Assembly: GCF_003248355.1 (NCBI RefSeq)
Contig: NZ_QKWY01000001.1
Location: 826,001-890,000 of the forward strand
Direction: 5' to 3'
Source of the DNA: Streptomyces sp. AC1-42W
Lineage (GTDB): Bacteria > Actinomycetota > Actinomycetes > Streptomycetales > Streptomycetaceae
DNA: 64,000 nt
Under the pieces are notes generated by a model. It saw nothing but the letters and a program-made list of their open reading frames with translations, was not told the DNA's origin and searched no databases. This document shows, piece after piece, positions 16,725 through 25,378 of this stretch (its first letter is position 1; every line of letters begins with the position of its first letter). The position numbers were made by a program, and so were the translations under genes.

Positions 16725-17372
16725 GTGATCCTGGCGGACGGCGATGTCGCCCTCCGGCCCATCAGACTGCGCGACCAGCGCGAGTGGCGCGAGGTCAACC
16801 GGCGCAACCGCGACTGGCTGCGCCCCTGGGAGGCGACGGTGCCGCCGCCCGCGCCCGGCGGGCCGGTCGCCCAGCGGCCCACGTACCGCCAGATGATCCG
16901 CCATCTGCGCTCCGAGGCCAACGCGGGCCGGATGCTGCCGTTCGCCATCGAGTACCGGGGGCGGCTCGTCGGCCAGTTGACCGTCGCCGGGGTCACCTGG
17001 GGCTCGATGTGCTCCGGGCACGTCGGCTACTGGGTGGACCGGGAGGTGGCCGGGCGCGGGGTGATGCCGACCGCCGTCGCGCTCGCCGTCGACCACTGTT
17101 TCCAGGTGGTCGGACTGCACCGCATCGAGGTGTGCATTCGCCCCGAGAACGGGCCGAGCCGGCGGGTCGTGGAGAAACTCGGATTCCGCGAGGAGGGGCT
17201 GCGTCCGCGATATCTCCACATCGACGGCGCCTGGCGGGACCACCTCATCTACGCGCTCACGGCGGAGGAGGCACAGGACGGGCTGCTGCGCAGATGGCAC
17301 CGGTCGCGGCCCGCTCCACGCCCGGCGGAACAGGCGCGTCCGGAGCGGCCGGAGAACCCGCCGACCCCGTAA
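16725..17372 (+). CDS. GNAT-family N-acetyltransferase (RimJ/RimL type)
   Basis: A ~215-residue acetyltransferase: LRPIRLRDQREWREVNRRNRDWL at the start, GSMCSGHVGYWVDREVAGRGVMPTAVALAVDHCF with the acetyl-CoA pyrophosphate loop (AGRGVM), HRIEVCIRPENGPSRRVVEKLGF and the C-terminal LRPRYLHIDGAWRDHLIYAL. It resembles RimJ/RimL ribosomal-protein N-acetyltransferases; the substrate is not known. GTG 16725 lacks a ribosome site, whereas an in-frame CTG at 16704, overlapping the mog stop as CTGA and preceded by GGGGAG, would add seven fitting residues (LNVPTWP); the true start may be that CTG. Confidence 0.85.
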   Translation: MILADGDVALRPIRLRDQREWREVNRRNRDWLRPWEATVPPPAPGGPVAQRPTYRQMIRHLRSEANAGRMLPFAIEYRGRLVGQLTVAGVTWGSMCSGHVGYWVDREVAGRGVMPTAVALAVDHCFQVVGLHRIEVCIRPENGPSRRVVEKLGFREEGLRPRYLHIDGAWRDHLIYALTAEEAQDGLLRRWHRSRPAPRPAEQARPERPENPPTP

Positions 17373-17507
17373 TGGAAAATGTGTTCGATTTAATCGAATC
17401 GGTTGATCGGAACAATCACAAAAAAAGTCCGCGATATCGGCCGGATCGTGCGACACACCGCGCCAATTGGCGGATGCCTCCGAGCAAACCCCTCTACGGT
17501 GTGAGAT
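17373..17507 (+). promoter_or_regulatory. AT-rich promoter region of sepX/glpR
   Basis: 135 bp, much more AT-rich than its surroundings, with the hyphenated palindrome TTCGAT-TTA-ATCGAA at about 17392-17406 and an A-run. GACAC at 17452-17456, about 50 bp before the gene, matches the core of WhiA sites. The palindrome is plain; the WhiA link is only a motif match. Confidence 0.4.
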
Positions 17508-18647
17508 GTGAGCAGCAGCGGCCTCATCTACGCAGTCATCGTCGGGGCCTGGGCCGCCTACTTGGTGCCGATGTGGCTCCGCAGGCAGGACGAGCTGAAC
17601 GAAGAGCGTCCGACCGAGCGCTTCAGCACCGCCATCCGGCTGCTCTCCGGCCGGGCGGCGATGGAGCGCCGGTATGCCAAGGGGCTGGGGGATCGCACCG
17701 GGGACGAGGCGGCATCCGACGCCGACCCGGACGTGAGCACGGACCGATTGGATTCCGTGGACGTCCGGGCCTTCGCCGCGCCTCCGGCGCACACCGAGGT
17801 CCGGATGCACGACCCGGCCGGCGCGCCCGAGCGCGCCCCGCGCAAGCGGGAGGGTGCCCTAGGCGCTTCGGGTAACCCGGGCGCCCCCGGCTCCGCCCGG
17901 CGCGCGCGCCCCGGCGGCATCGACGCGGAACGCGCCCGGCGCGCCCAGCGCCTCCAGGTGCTCGCCCGGCGCCGGCGCACCACCGTCGTCCTCTTCCTCG
18001 CCTTCACGCTCGGCGCGATCGTCGCGGCGGTCGGCGGCCTGCGCTTCCTGTGGGCGCCCGCGGTCCCGGCCGTGCTGCTCAGCGCGTACATCGCGCATCT
18101 GCGGGCGCACGAGCGGCGCCGGTTCGCGTTCACGATGGACCAGCGGCGCGCCGAGGTGGCGGCCCAGCGGCTCCGCGAGAACCGCCCGCGCCGCCATCAG
18201 CCCGCCGCGACCGCCCCGGCCGACGCCGACGAGGACTCCGAGCCGCGCCACCCGGCCCCCGAGCCCGCCCCCACGGTCTCCCCGCAGGAGGCCGGCCGCC
18301 GTGCGCTGGTCGAGCAGACGGACCACGCGGAGTGGGTGGACCAGCAGCGCGACCGCGGCCGGGCCCAGGGCGACAGCTGGGAGCCCGTCCCCGTCCCCCT
18401 GCCGACGTACGTCACCGCCCCGGTCGCCCCGCGCGCCACGGGCGGGGTCGAGGTCGGCAACCCGGAGACGTGGAGCGCGGCCCGCTCCAGCACCGCCGAA
18501 CCGGCCCAGCAGGACACCGCGCCGCCCGCCGACGACCCGGCGCCGCGCCGCCGCTCCCCGCAGCCCCGCCGCTCCCGCGACCGGGGCCGCACACCGCTCT
18601 TCGACCAGTACGAGGACGGCGACCGCCCCCGCGCGGCCAACGAGTGA
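17508..18647 (+). CDS. sepX: divisome membrane protein SepX/GlpR
   Basis: A 379-residue protein: N-terminal helix at the extreme start (SSSGLIYAVIVGAWAAYLVPMWLRRQDELNE), a long disordered charged linker, then two adjacent helices around residues 160-200 (TTVVLFLAFTLGAIVAAVGG and FLWAPAVPAVLLSAYIAHL), and a proline/arginine-rich tail. This matches SepX of Streptomyces (GlpR in Corynebacterium), a cell-division protein that stabilises septa and is the receptor of the gephyrin-like Glp. The glp gene is upstream in the same cluster. GTG 17508 is the likely start. Confidence 0.85.
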   Translation: MSSSGLIYAVIVGAWAAYLVPMWLRRQDELNEERPTERFSTAIRLLSGRAAMERRYAKGLGDRTGDEAASDADPDVSTDRLDSVDVRAFAAPPAHTEVRMHDPAGAPERAPRKREGALGASGNPGAPGSARRARPGGIDAERARRAQRLQVLARRRRTTVVLFLAFTLGAIVAAVGGLRFLWAPAVPAVLLSAYIAHLRAHERRRFAFTMDQRRAEVAAQRLRENRPRRHQPAATAPADADEDSEPRHPAPEPAPTVSPQEAGRRALVEQTDHAEWVDQQRDRGRAQGDSWEPVPVPLPTYVTAPVAPRATGGVEVGNPETWSAARSSTAEPAQQDTAPPADDPAPRRRSPQPRRSRDRGRTPLFDQYEDGDRPRAANE

Positions 18648-18744
18648 CCCCGCACCGGACGGCCGCGGCACCCGCCACGGCTGACCAGCGCGGAACGGAT
18701 TTCCGAGCACCCCGTGGAGGGTGCTAGAGTTTCACACGTCGCAA

Positions 18745-18818
18745 GGGCCTGTGGCGCAGTCTGGTAGCGCACCTCGTTCGCATCGAGGGGGTCTGGGGTT
18801 CAAATCCCCACAGGTCCA
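18745..18818 (+). tRNA. tRNA-Ala(CGC)
   Basis: A 74-nt cloverleaf: acceptor stem GGGCCTG/CAGGTCC with the G3.U70 wobble that identifies alanine tRNAs; anticodon stem CCTCG/CGAGG around loop TTCGCAT, anticodon CGC at 18779-18781; T-arm with GGTTCAAATCC. The encoded sequence stops at the discriminator A, so CCA is added afterwards. The gene borders the defence island. Confidence 0.95.
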
Positions 18819-18831
18819 CTGCACTGCAACA

Positions 18832-18867
18832 GAGAGCCCCTGCCGGGGAAACCCGGCGGGGGCTCTC
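18832..18867 (+). terminator. terminator of tRNA-Ala
   Basis: Long stem GAGAGCCCC-T-GCCGGG, loop GAAA, then CCCGGCGGGGGCTCTC, starting 14 bp after the tRNA. A short T-run follows a few bases later. Confidence 0.75.
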
Positions 18868-19029
18868 GGCTTTGCCGGTGAGATTAGGATGCCGGTCGGG
18901 ATGCCGCAGAGCGCATGTGGTGACCGTATGGCGGGCCGGCCGAGCCTTACGGGGCAAAGGGCAACCGCGTCGAAGGCGCCGTCCCTCCCTGTCCGTGCCC
19001 GCACTCGTCATACATCAGGAGGTCTTCCG

Positions 19030-22000
19030 GTGGCGTCAGCTCCGCGGCGGTCCGCTCCGAAGCCGGGCCCTCCCGCTCCGCGTGAGCACTGGTACCAGCC
19101 ACGCCGTTCCGGCTTCCGGTGGGAGCAGGAAGGGCTCGACCACGTCCGGCGGTTGATGCCGAGGGCCGAGCCGTACCGGGCGTGGGCGACGTTCCAGTTC
19201 ACGGCGGACTCCGGCCGGGTCAATGAGTGCGACCTGCTGATCTGCGTGCCGGGCGGCCTGTATCTGCTGGAGCTCAAGGGGCATCCCGGGAGGGTGGTGA
19301 ACCACGGGGACACGTGGCAGTTCCATGCCGACCGGGTGCGGACCCTGAAGAACCCGCTGCATCTCACCGACCTCAAGGCGAAGGAGCTCAAGGGCCGGCT
19401 CGAACGGGCCGCCCGGGCCATGAAGGAGGATCCGAGGCGCATTCCGTACATCAAGCCCGCGGTCTTCCTGCATGACGCGGACCTGGTGAGCGAGCTGGAC
19501 GAGTTCCAGCGCACTGCGGTCTTCGGGCGCGACGGCGGTGCGAGCGGGCTGCCGGGCATCTGGGACGGTCTGCTGGCGCTCCCGCCCGAGCGGGAGCACT
19601 GGCGGGTCACCCCGCAGGACAGCCAACTGCTCGAGAAGCTGATGAAGCGCATCGGCGTGAGCCAGTCGACGGCGCACCTCCGTTTCGGGGACGGCTGGCG
19701 CCTGGCGCCGCGCGCCCTCGACGCCGGACCCGGCTGGGAGGACCGGCTCGCCGTACGCGATGACGGCCTGGTCCAGGAGAGCGGCAGGGTCAGGATCTAT
19801 CTGGCCGGGGAGGCCGCCTCCGGACAGCAGCGACGCCGCGTCGACCGGGCGGCCCGCCGCGAATACCAGGTGCTGCAGGGCATCAACCATCGCGGCATCG
19901 TGCAGGCCGTACAGATCCATGAGCACCAGGGCGGCCCGGCGATTCTCTTCCGGCACCGTGAGGCGGATCTGCGGCTGGACGCCTACCTGGACGCGTACGG
20001 GGGTCGGCTCACTCCGCCGGTCCGGCTGGATCTGGTGCGGCAGCTGGCCGAGGCCGTGCGGTACGCCCACAACCGGTCGCTCTACCACCGCGCCCTCTCC
20101 GCCCGCTCCGTGTACGTTTCCGCGCGGGAGGACGGCAGCGAACCGGTTCTGCGCATCGCGGACTGGCAGACCGCGGCCCGTGACTTCGAGACGTCCCTGC
20201 ACCGGTCGCTCGGGGACACTCCGCTGGACGCCGGCCTGATCGCGGACACAGCCCAGGTGTATCTCGCCCCCGAGACGGATCAGGAGTTCGCCGACCCTGT
20301 CGACCTCGACGTCTTCGGCCTGGGGAGCCTCGCCTATCTCCTGCTGACCGGCCGGCCGCCGGCGGACCGGCGCAGCACTCTGGTCGACCGGCTGGCCGCC
20401 GAGGGCGGGCTGCACCCGTACGCGGTGGCGGACAGCGTCTCGGCCGCCCTGGATTCCGTGGTCTTCCAGGCGACCGCCGCCGATCTCCAGGAGCGGCTCT
20501 CCTCGCCCGACGACTTCCTGCGTCTTCTGGACGCCGCGGAGGCCGATGCCGCACCGGCCGACCGGCCGGGGAGCGCGGTCGCGGATCCGCTGACCGTGCA
20601 GCCGGGTCAGTCGCTGGACGGGATCTGGACGGTCACCCGGGTGCTGGGCACCGGAGCCACCGCACGTGCGTTGCTCGTGCGGCGCACGGAGGCCGACGGG
20701 GCGGCCGACCAGGACTTCCCGCGTGTCTTCAAAGTCGCTCTGGACCATGAGAAGGGCGCTCGCCTGTTCGCCGAGGCGGAGGCGCTCAAGGAGGTGGGCG
20801 GCGGCCATATCGCCAAGCTGCTCGCGGAGCCCCGCGAGGTGGCCGGTCGCACGGTCCTGGAGATCGAGTACGCCGGCGGGTTCCGTCCGCAGGGGGATCA
20901 GGACCCGGTCAGTCTCGGTTCCAGGCTGCGCGGCCAGGGGGCGCTGGGGTACGACCAGTTGGAGCGGTTCGGGAACGATCTTCTCGACGCGCTGGACAGT
21001 CTCGCGGCCCGTGGGGTGCGCCACCGGGACATCAAGCCGGACAACCTGGGGCTGTTCAAGCGCAGTGACGGTTCCTGGCAGCTGATGCTGTTCGACTTCT
21101 CGCTGGCGAACGCCCCCGACCAGGACATCCATGCCGGCACGCGCGGCTATCTCGATCCTTTCCTGGGCGACAGCCGCCGGGCTCGGTACGACGATCACGC
21201 CGAGTGGTACGCCGCCGCGGTGACGCTCCACGAGATGGCGTCCGGCGAGCGCCCCGTGTGGGGGGACGGCCAGGGCGACCCGCGCACCGTCCTCGACGCC
21301 ACGTTGTACGTGGCGCGTGAGCTGTTCGATCCGGCGCTCAGTGACGGGCTGACGGAGTTCTTCGAGCGCGCCCTGCACCGGGATGTCGAGCAGCGCTACG
21401 ACAGCCTGCGCCAGATGACCGAGGCATGGCGGCAGTTGTTCCGGACCGCGGACTCGGCCCGCCCCGCGACCACTCCGGCAACCGTGGGCGTGAACGCCGA
21501 GGACGTCGAGGACGCGCGCGAACAGGCGGCGGCAGCGGCCACCCTGACGACTCCGCTGGAGGCCGCCGGGCTGTCGCCCCGAGCCGTCTCGGTCGCCGCG
21601 GGGCTGGGGGCCGCCACGGTCGACGCGCTGCTGGACATCCCGCCCCACACGATCTCCCGGGCCCGTGGCGCGGGCAACGTGATCCGTAAGGAGCTCAACC
21701 GGCGCCACCGTCAGTGGACGCACGACCTGCGCAGGAAGCCCGCCCCCAGGGCGCCCGCCCCGATCGCCGCGGACGCCCCCGAGCTGGTGCTGGAGTCGGT
21801 GGACACACTGGCGGCCCGGCTCACTCCGCCACAGGGCAACCGCGGTACGAAGCCGCGGCCCGACGTCGTACGTGCCACGCTTCAGCTTCCGGACGCCGCG
21901 CCGCTGGAGCCGTGGCCCGCCCAGGCGGCCATCGCGAAGGCGCTCGGTGTCAGCCAGACCACTGTCTCCAAGAACCAGCTCGCCGCGATCGAGCGGTGGG

Positions 22001-23442
22001 CGCTCCTGCCGTGGCTCGGCCGGATCCGCGACGAGCTGGTGACGATTCTGGCCGAACAGGGCCGGGTCATGACGGCCGAGGAGCTGGCGGCCGAACTGCG
22101 CGCCCGGCACGGCGCTGGGGACGCCGGTCCCGCGGAGACCTTGGGCATGGCGCTCTCCGTGGTCCGGGCGGCGGTGGAGACCGAGGCCCGCAGGCGCGGC
22201 GATGACCCGGGGGTGCCGGGCGAGGCCCCGGCACGGCTGGCCGTGCTGCGTCGTGGCGGGCGGGTCGTGCTGGCGCTGGAGGACCAGCCGGGCGCCGACG
22301 ACCCGACCCCGGTCGAGCTGGCCGAGTACGCGGCACGCCTCGGCGAGGCCGCGGCGGCGGTGGCGTACCGCGACCCGCTGCCGGGACGGGCGACCGTGCT
22401 GCGCGAGCTGCGCGCGGTGAAGGCGCCCGACGGGATAGTGCCGCCGGCCGACACACGGCTGGTGGAGCTCGCCGCGGCCATGGCCCGGGGTGTCGGGTTC
22501 TCCCCGCGGCTGGAGCTTTTCCCGCTGGATCTCGATCTGCCGCGTGCGCTGCGGATCTCGCAGGCGCCTGCCGGGGTGCGAGCCCATGTCGGTATCTCCA
22601 CGGCGGATCTGCTGGCGCGGGTGCGCGCCCGGTTCCCCGGTCTGGCGGTCCTGGCGGACACCACGTACGTCGAGTTGGCGGAGGCTCTGGCGCAGGCGGA
22701 CTTCCCGCTCGAATACGTGCCGCAGCGCAAGCGATTCCTGCCGCGCGTTTCCGAGCCGCGTGGGAGCCGCCACGAGGTTTCCGTGTCGGCGCTCACCAGT
22801 ACGGGCGCGCTGTTCACCGCGGCGCAGGGCGAACTGGCGAGAGGCCGGGACCCCCGCCAGGTGCTCGCCGCACGGCTGGACACCGCGCGCAGACGCGGCG
22901 GCTTCCTGGCGCTCACGTTCAAGGGCGCGGAACTGCCCGGCGTGGCCGGCGCACTGGCCGCCCGGTACGGGGTGGTTCCGGTGTCACTCGACGAACTGTT
23001 CCTCGCCGCGATGCGCGAACTGGCCGAGGAGCAGGGCGTGCGATGGCCGGCACTGCTGAAGGCGGACGCGAAGTTCGCGGTCACCGGGGTCATCGGCGCG
23101 GCGCTCGCCTCGTACACCCGTCTCGCGGCGGAGCGCGTGACCGCACGCGTCACCGGGATCGCCGAGCAGGCGGGTCCGCGCACCGTGCTTCTGGCCCATC
23201 AGGCCGGTATGGCCGCCCGCTACTGGGAGGCCGGTGGGCGGGGGCTGCTGGTCGCGTTGCAGGAGGCGGCCCGCCGCCCGGCGGACGTACCGCACGGCTT
23301 GTGGCTGCTGGTCCCGGCGGAGGACGCGCAGGCCACACCGGCGCTGGACGGACGGACGGTCGACGTCGTGGACCGGGCGAGCGAGTGGGCGGTCCTGGAC
23401 GGGCTGTCGTTGAAGGCGCTGCGGGCGGAGACCGCGGCGTAG
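19030..23442 (+). CDS. pglW: BREX-2 serine/threonine kinase PglW
   Basis: PglW is the kinase/sensor of the phage growth limitation (type 2 BREX) system. The ~1470-residue protein has an N-terminal NERD (nuclease-related) domain (about 30-150, NECDLLICVPGGLYLLELKG), a first kinase-like domain (about 235-500) whose catalytic loop reads YHRALSARSVYV, lacking HRD's Asp, and a second kinase domain (about 535-815) with LGTGATARALLV, lysine in VFKVA, HRDIKPDN near 665 and DFS instead of DFG. The C-terminal half has HTH-like segments (ALGVSQTTVSKNQL). GTG 19030 follows AGGAGGT by seven bases. Only this gene lies between tRNA-Ala and the nested ATPase module. The TAGGAT hexamer at 18885-18890 may be its -10 element. 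Confidence 0.9.
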   Translation: MASAPRRSAPKPGPPAPREHWYQPRRSGFRWEQEGLDHVRRLMPRAEPYRAWATFQFTADSGRVNECDLLICVPGGLYLLELKGHPGRVVNHGDTWQFHADRVRTLKNPLHLTDLKAKELKGRLERAARAMKEDPRRIPYIKPAVFLHDADLVSELDEFQRTAVFGRDGGASGLPGIWDGLLALPPEREHWRVTPQDSQLLEKLMKRIGVSQSTAHLRFGDGWRLAPRALDAGPGWEDRLAVRDDGLVQESGRVRIYLAGEAASGQQRRRVDRAARREYQVLQGINHRGIVQAVQIHEHQGGPAILFRHREADLRLDAYLDAYGGRLTPPVRLDLVRQLAEAVRYAHNRSLYHRALSARSVYVSAREDGSEPVLRIADWQTAARDFETSLHRSLGDTPLDAGLIADTAQVYLAPETDQEFADPVDLDVFGLGSLAYLLLTGRPPADRRSTLVDRLAAEGGLHPYAVADSVSAALDSVVFQATAADLQERLSSPDDFLRLLDAAEADAAPADRPGSAVADPLTVQPGQSLDGIWTVTRVLGTGATARALLVRRTEADGAADQDFPRVFKVALDHEKGARLFAEAEALKEVGGGHIAKLLAEPREVAGRTVLEIEYAGGFRPQGDQDPVSLGSRLRGQGALGYDQLERFGNDLLDALDSLAARGVRHRDIKPDNLGLFKRSDGSWQLMLFDFSLANAPDQDIHAGTRGYLDPFLGDSRRARYDDHAEWYAAAVTLHEMASGERPVWGDGQGDPRTVLDATLYVARELFDPALSDGLTEFFERALHRDVEQRYDSLRQMTEAWRQLFRTADSARPATTPATVGVNAEDVEDAREQAAAAATLTTPLEAAGLSPRAVSVAAGLGAATVDALLDIPPHTISRARGAGNVIRKELNRRHRQWTHDLRRKPAPRAPAPIAADAPELVLESVDTLAARLTPPQGNRGTKPRPDVVRATLQLPDAAPLEPWPAQAAIAKALGVSQTTVSKNQLAAIERWALLPWLGRIRDELVTILAEQGRVMTAEELAAELRARHGAGDAGPAETLGMALSVVRAAVETEARRRGDDPGVPGEAPARLAVLRRGGRVVLALEDQPGADDPTPVELAEYAARLGEAAAAVAYRDPLPGRATVLRELRAVKAPDGIVPPADTRLVELAAAMARGVGFSPRLELFPLDLDLPRALRISQAPAGVRAHVGISTADLLARVRARFPGLAVLADTTYVELAEALAQADFPLEYVPQRKRFLPRVSEPRGSRHEVSVSALTSTGALFTAAQGELARGRDPRQVLAARLDTARRRGGFLALTFKGAELPGVAGALAARYGVVPVSLDELFLAAMRELAEEQGVRWPALLKADAKFAVTGVIGAALASYTRLAAERVTARVTGIAEQAGPRTVLLAHQAGMAARYWEAGGRGLLVALQEAARRPADVPHGLWLLVPAEDAQATPALDGRTVDVVDRASEWAVLDGLSLKALRAETAA

Positions 23443-23837
23443 GGGTCGCGCGCGTCTGCCCCGGCGCGACGGGTCGCTTCCCGGAACTCGGGTCCCGGGA
23501 CCCGGGATACGAGCTCCGGAACGGCCACGTTCCCTCTTTCGTGTGTACGGGGAGGGCGCTTCGCCCGAGTCTTGGGACCCGGGTTCCGGGCGTCGGGACC
23601 CGGGCTCCGGGAGTCGAGCGCTGTTGTACAACCGGTAGGTGGAAGAAGGGGGTTGGGAAAACCTCCCCTCCCTCCCTACCCGGTAACGACGAGCAAGTAT
23701 GACTATCGGTGACCGACTTGCGACGCGGTGTCGCGGCTGCTTACGGTGCGGCCAGACGCAGGCGACCCCGGACGCGGTGTGCCAACACCGGCCGGGGTCT
23801 GACCTCAAGATCGAAACACCAAGGAAAGACCGATCTC
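23443..23837 (+). promoter_or_regulatory. 395-bp leader region with GGGACCCGGG repeats and a strong hairpin
   Basis: Three copies of GGGACCCGGG lie at 23497-23506, 23574-23583 and 23595-23604, each followed by a TCCGG-type sequence. Downstream, 23764-23799 folds as GACCCCGG / CCGGGGTC enclosing CGGTGT-GCCA-ACACCG. The hairpin ends about 40 bases before the next start codon, in what is probably the 5' leader. There is no gene in this stretch. Confidence 0.55.
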
Positions 23838-24851
23838 GTGGCTACCCAAAACCTTAGCCCCGCCCCGCCGATGCCCGCTCGCTCGGCTCCGTATCCGAAG
23901 GCCAGTCCCGGTTACGGCAAGCGTGCCGTTCCCGGCCAGAACCCGCCCGCCGCCGACGACTTCACGTTTCTCCCCGAGCGGGAGCGGTACATCGCCGGAT
24001 ACGTCGACACACTCCCCGACGGCGCGGCGATGAGCATCAAGTCCCTGGCCAAGTGCCAGCCCCTGTACGGGCAGATGGCCGTCGGCAGCGCACTGCGCGC
24101 CCTGGCCGTGGCCGGTCATCTGCGCCAGGTCCGCTGCGCGGTCGACGACGGCGAGGGCCTCCGCTGGGTCACCCGCACCTTCTGGTCGCGCACGGCCCGC
24201 GACAACGAGTGGTGGACCGCCTTCCTCACCGCCGAGGAGACCCGCTGCGCCCCGCAGCCGCCGGTGGCACCTGTGGCGCCGGTGGGCCCGCCGCCGGTGG
24301 GCCCACCGCCGTGGGTTCCGGCCGAACCCGCCGCTGCCGAGACCGGGACGGAGACCCCGGCGCCCGCCCCGGCCCTGCCGCGGCAGCGCACCGAGAGGCC
24401 GCAGGGCCCCTCGCCCGCCTACCTCGCCCTGGCAGAGCTCGGCCGTACCGATCCCCGCCTGGTCCTGTCCGCCGCCGACTGCGCGGCGCTGGAACAGCTG
24501 GCCGCCCAGTGGTTCGCACGCGGCGCGGACGCGGACCACCTCACCCGCGCCCTCACCGCCGGGCTTCCCGAAGCCGTCGACTCACCCGTCGGCTTCGTCC
24601 GCCGCCGCCTCGTCGACAAGCTCCCGCCGCAGCTCCCCGCTCCCGCCGCGCAGGGCGCCCCCACCCGCCACCTGATGATCGAGTGCGCCGACTGCCGCAC
24701 ACCCGGCCCGCCCGAGGCCTTCCGCGACGGCCTGTGCCGCCCCTGCCGCCGGCCGGTGGACGACGGCCCGGCGCCCGTGGACGCCCCTCTTGGCGAGCGT
24801 GACGTCCGGGCCTACGTGCAACGACTGCGGGAACGGCTGGAGTCGCGGTAA
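23838..24851 (+). CDS. HTH and zinc-knuckle protein of unknown role
   Basis: A 337-residue protein. The first ~130 residues contain a winged-helix-like part (RERYIAGYVDTLPDGAAMSIKSLAK ... AVGSALRALAVAGHLRQVRC) ending in a tryptophan-rich stretch (TFWSRTARDNEWWTAFLT). A proline-rich linker follows, then a helical domain (LVLSAADCAALEQLAAQWFARG) and a C-terminal C-x2-C...C-x2-C site (CADCRTPG ... CRPCRRP) that could bind zinc. It resembles MarR-like accessory regulators seen in Streptomyces. GTG 23838 has AAGGAAAG about ten bases upstream. It is a separate transcription unit just before the HEPN/ATPase genes; a link to them is inferred from position only. Confidence 0.65.
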   Translation: MATQNLSPAPPMPARSAPYPKASPGYGKRAVPGQNPPAADDFTFLPERERYIAGYVDTLPDGAAMSIKSLAKCQPLYGQMAVGSALRALAVAGHLRQVRCAVDDGEGLRWVTRTFWSRTARDNEWWTAFLTAEETRCAPQPPVAPVAPVGPPPVGPPPWVPAEPAAAETGTETPAPAPALPRQRTERPQGPSPAYLALAELGRTDPRLVLSAADCAALEQLAAQWFARGADADHLTRALTAGLPEAVDSPVGFVRRRLVDKLPPQLPAPAAQGAPTRHLMIECADCRTPGPPEAFRDGLCRPCRRPVDDGPAPVDAPLGERDVRAYVQRLRERLESR

Positions 24852-24880
24852 TTCCTGCCCCGGACCGGCGCGATCACCTT

Positions 24881-25378
24881 ATGATCCGCAGAGTGTCGAA
24901 CCGTTCCGTGGAAGAGCACTTCGCCAGCGCCGCAGAGCGCCACTTCCGAGACGCCGAGTATCTCCGGGACGATGGCAGATGGCCCAACGCGGACCACCAT
25001 CTCGGGTTCGCCGCCGAGTGTGCGCTCAAGAGCCTCCTGCTGCTCTTCACCGAGGCGAGCCTGGACCCGAAGAACCCGAAGAAGCCGGACGAGGCTGCCA
25101 AGGTGCCCTGGGTACGCAAGCCGACCGGTGGAGTACAGGAGTACAAACATCTCCCGTGGAGCGAAACCGAGTTGGCGGTGCTCGCGCACGGTCCGCTGGG
25201 CAGTCGACTGCTCGCCGCGTTGGGGGACCACCTCGACGCCTTTGCGAACTGGACCGAGGAGGACCGCTACCGGCACTGCGAGCACATCACAGAGGAGACC
25301 GTCGCGGCGCTCCACGAAGCGACCCTTGCCATCGTCACCCTGCACCAGAACGCCCTGATCAACGGAAGCCTGTCATGA
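24881..25378 (+). CDS. HEPN-domain protein (candidate RNase)
   Basis: A 165-residue all-helical protein with the layout of HEPN domains: AAERHFRDAEYLRDDGRWPNADHHLGFAAECALKSLLL forms the first helices and the last helices carry an R-x5-H (RYRHCEH at about residues 130-136), within the RX4-6H pattern of HEPN ribonucleases. GTG 24893 is an alternative start. The stop overlaps the next start by ATGA, so HEPN and ATPase are coupled. HEPN RNases are common effectors in toxin-antitoxin and abortive-infection systems; activity here is inferred. Confidence 0.7.
   Translation: MIRRVSNRSVEEHFASAAERHFRDAEYLRDDGRWPNADHHLGFAAECALKSLLLLFTEASLDPKNPKKPDEAAKVPWVRKPTGGVQEYKHLPWSETELAVLAHGPLGSRLLAALGDHLDAFANWTEEDRYRHCEHITEETVAALHEATLAIVTLHQNALINGSLS

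Noticed and set aside
17452..17456. WhiA binding site before sepX as an annotated operator
   Set aside because: GACAC is only five bases and frequent; without further support it is mentioned in the promoter entry, not called separately.
19036..22773. 1245-codon minus-strand frame opposite pglW
   Set aside because: Arg/Gly/Pro-rich with no motif; pglW kinase motifs are on the other strand.
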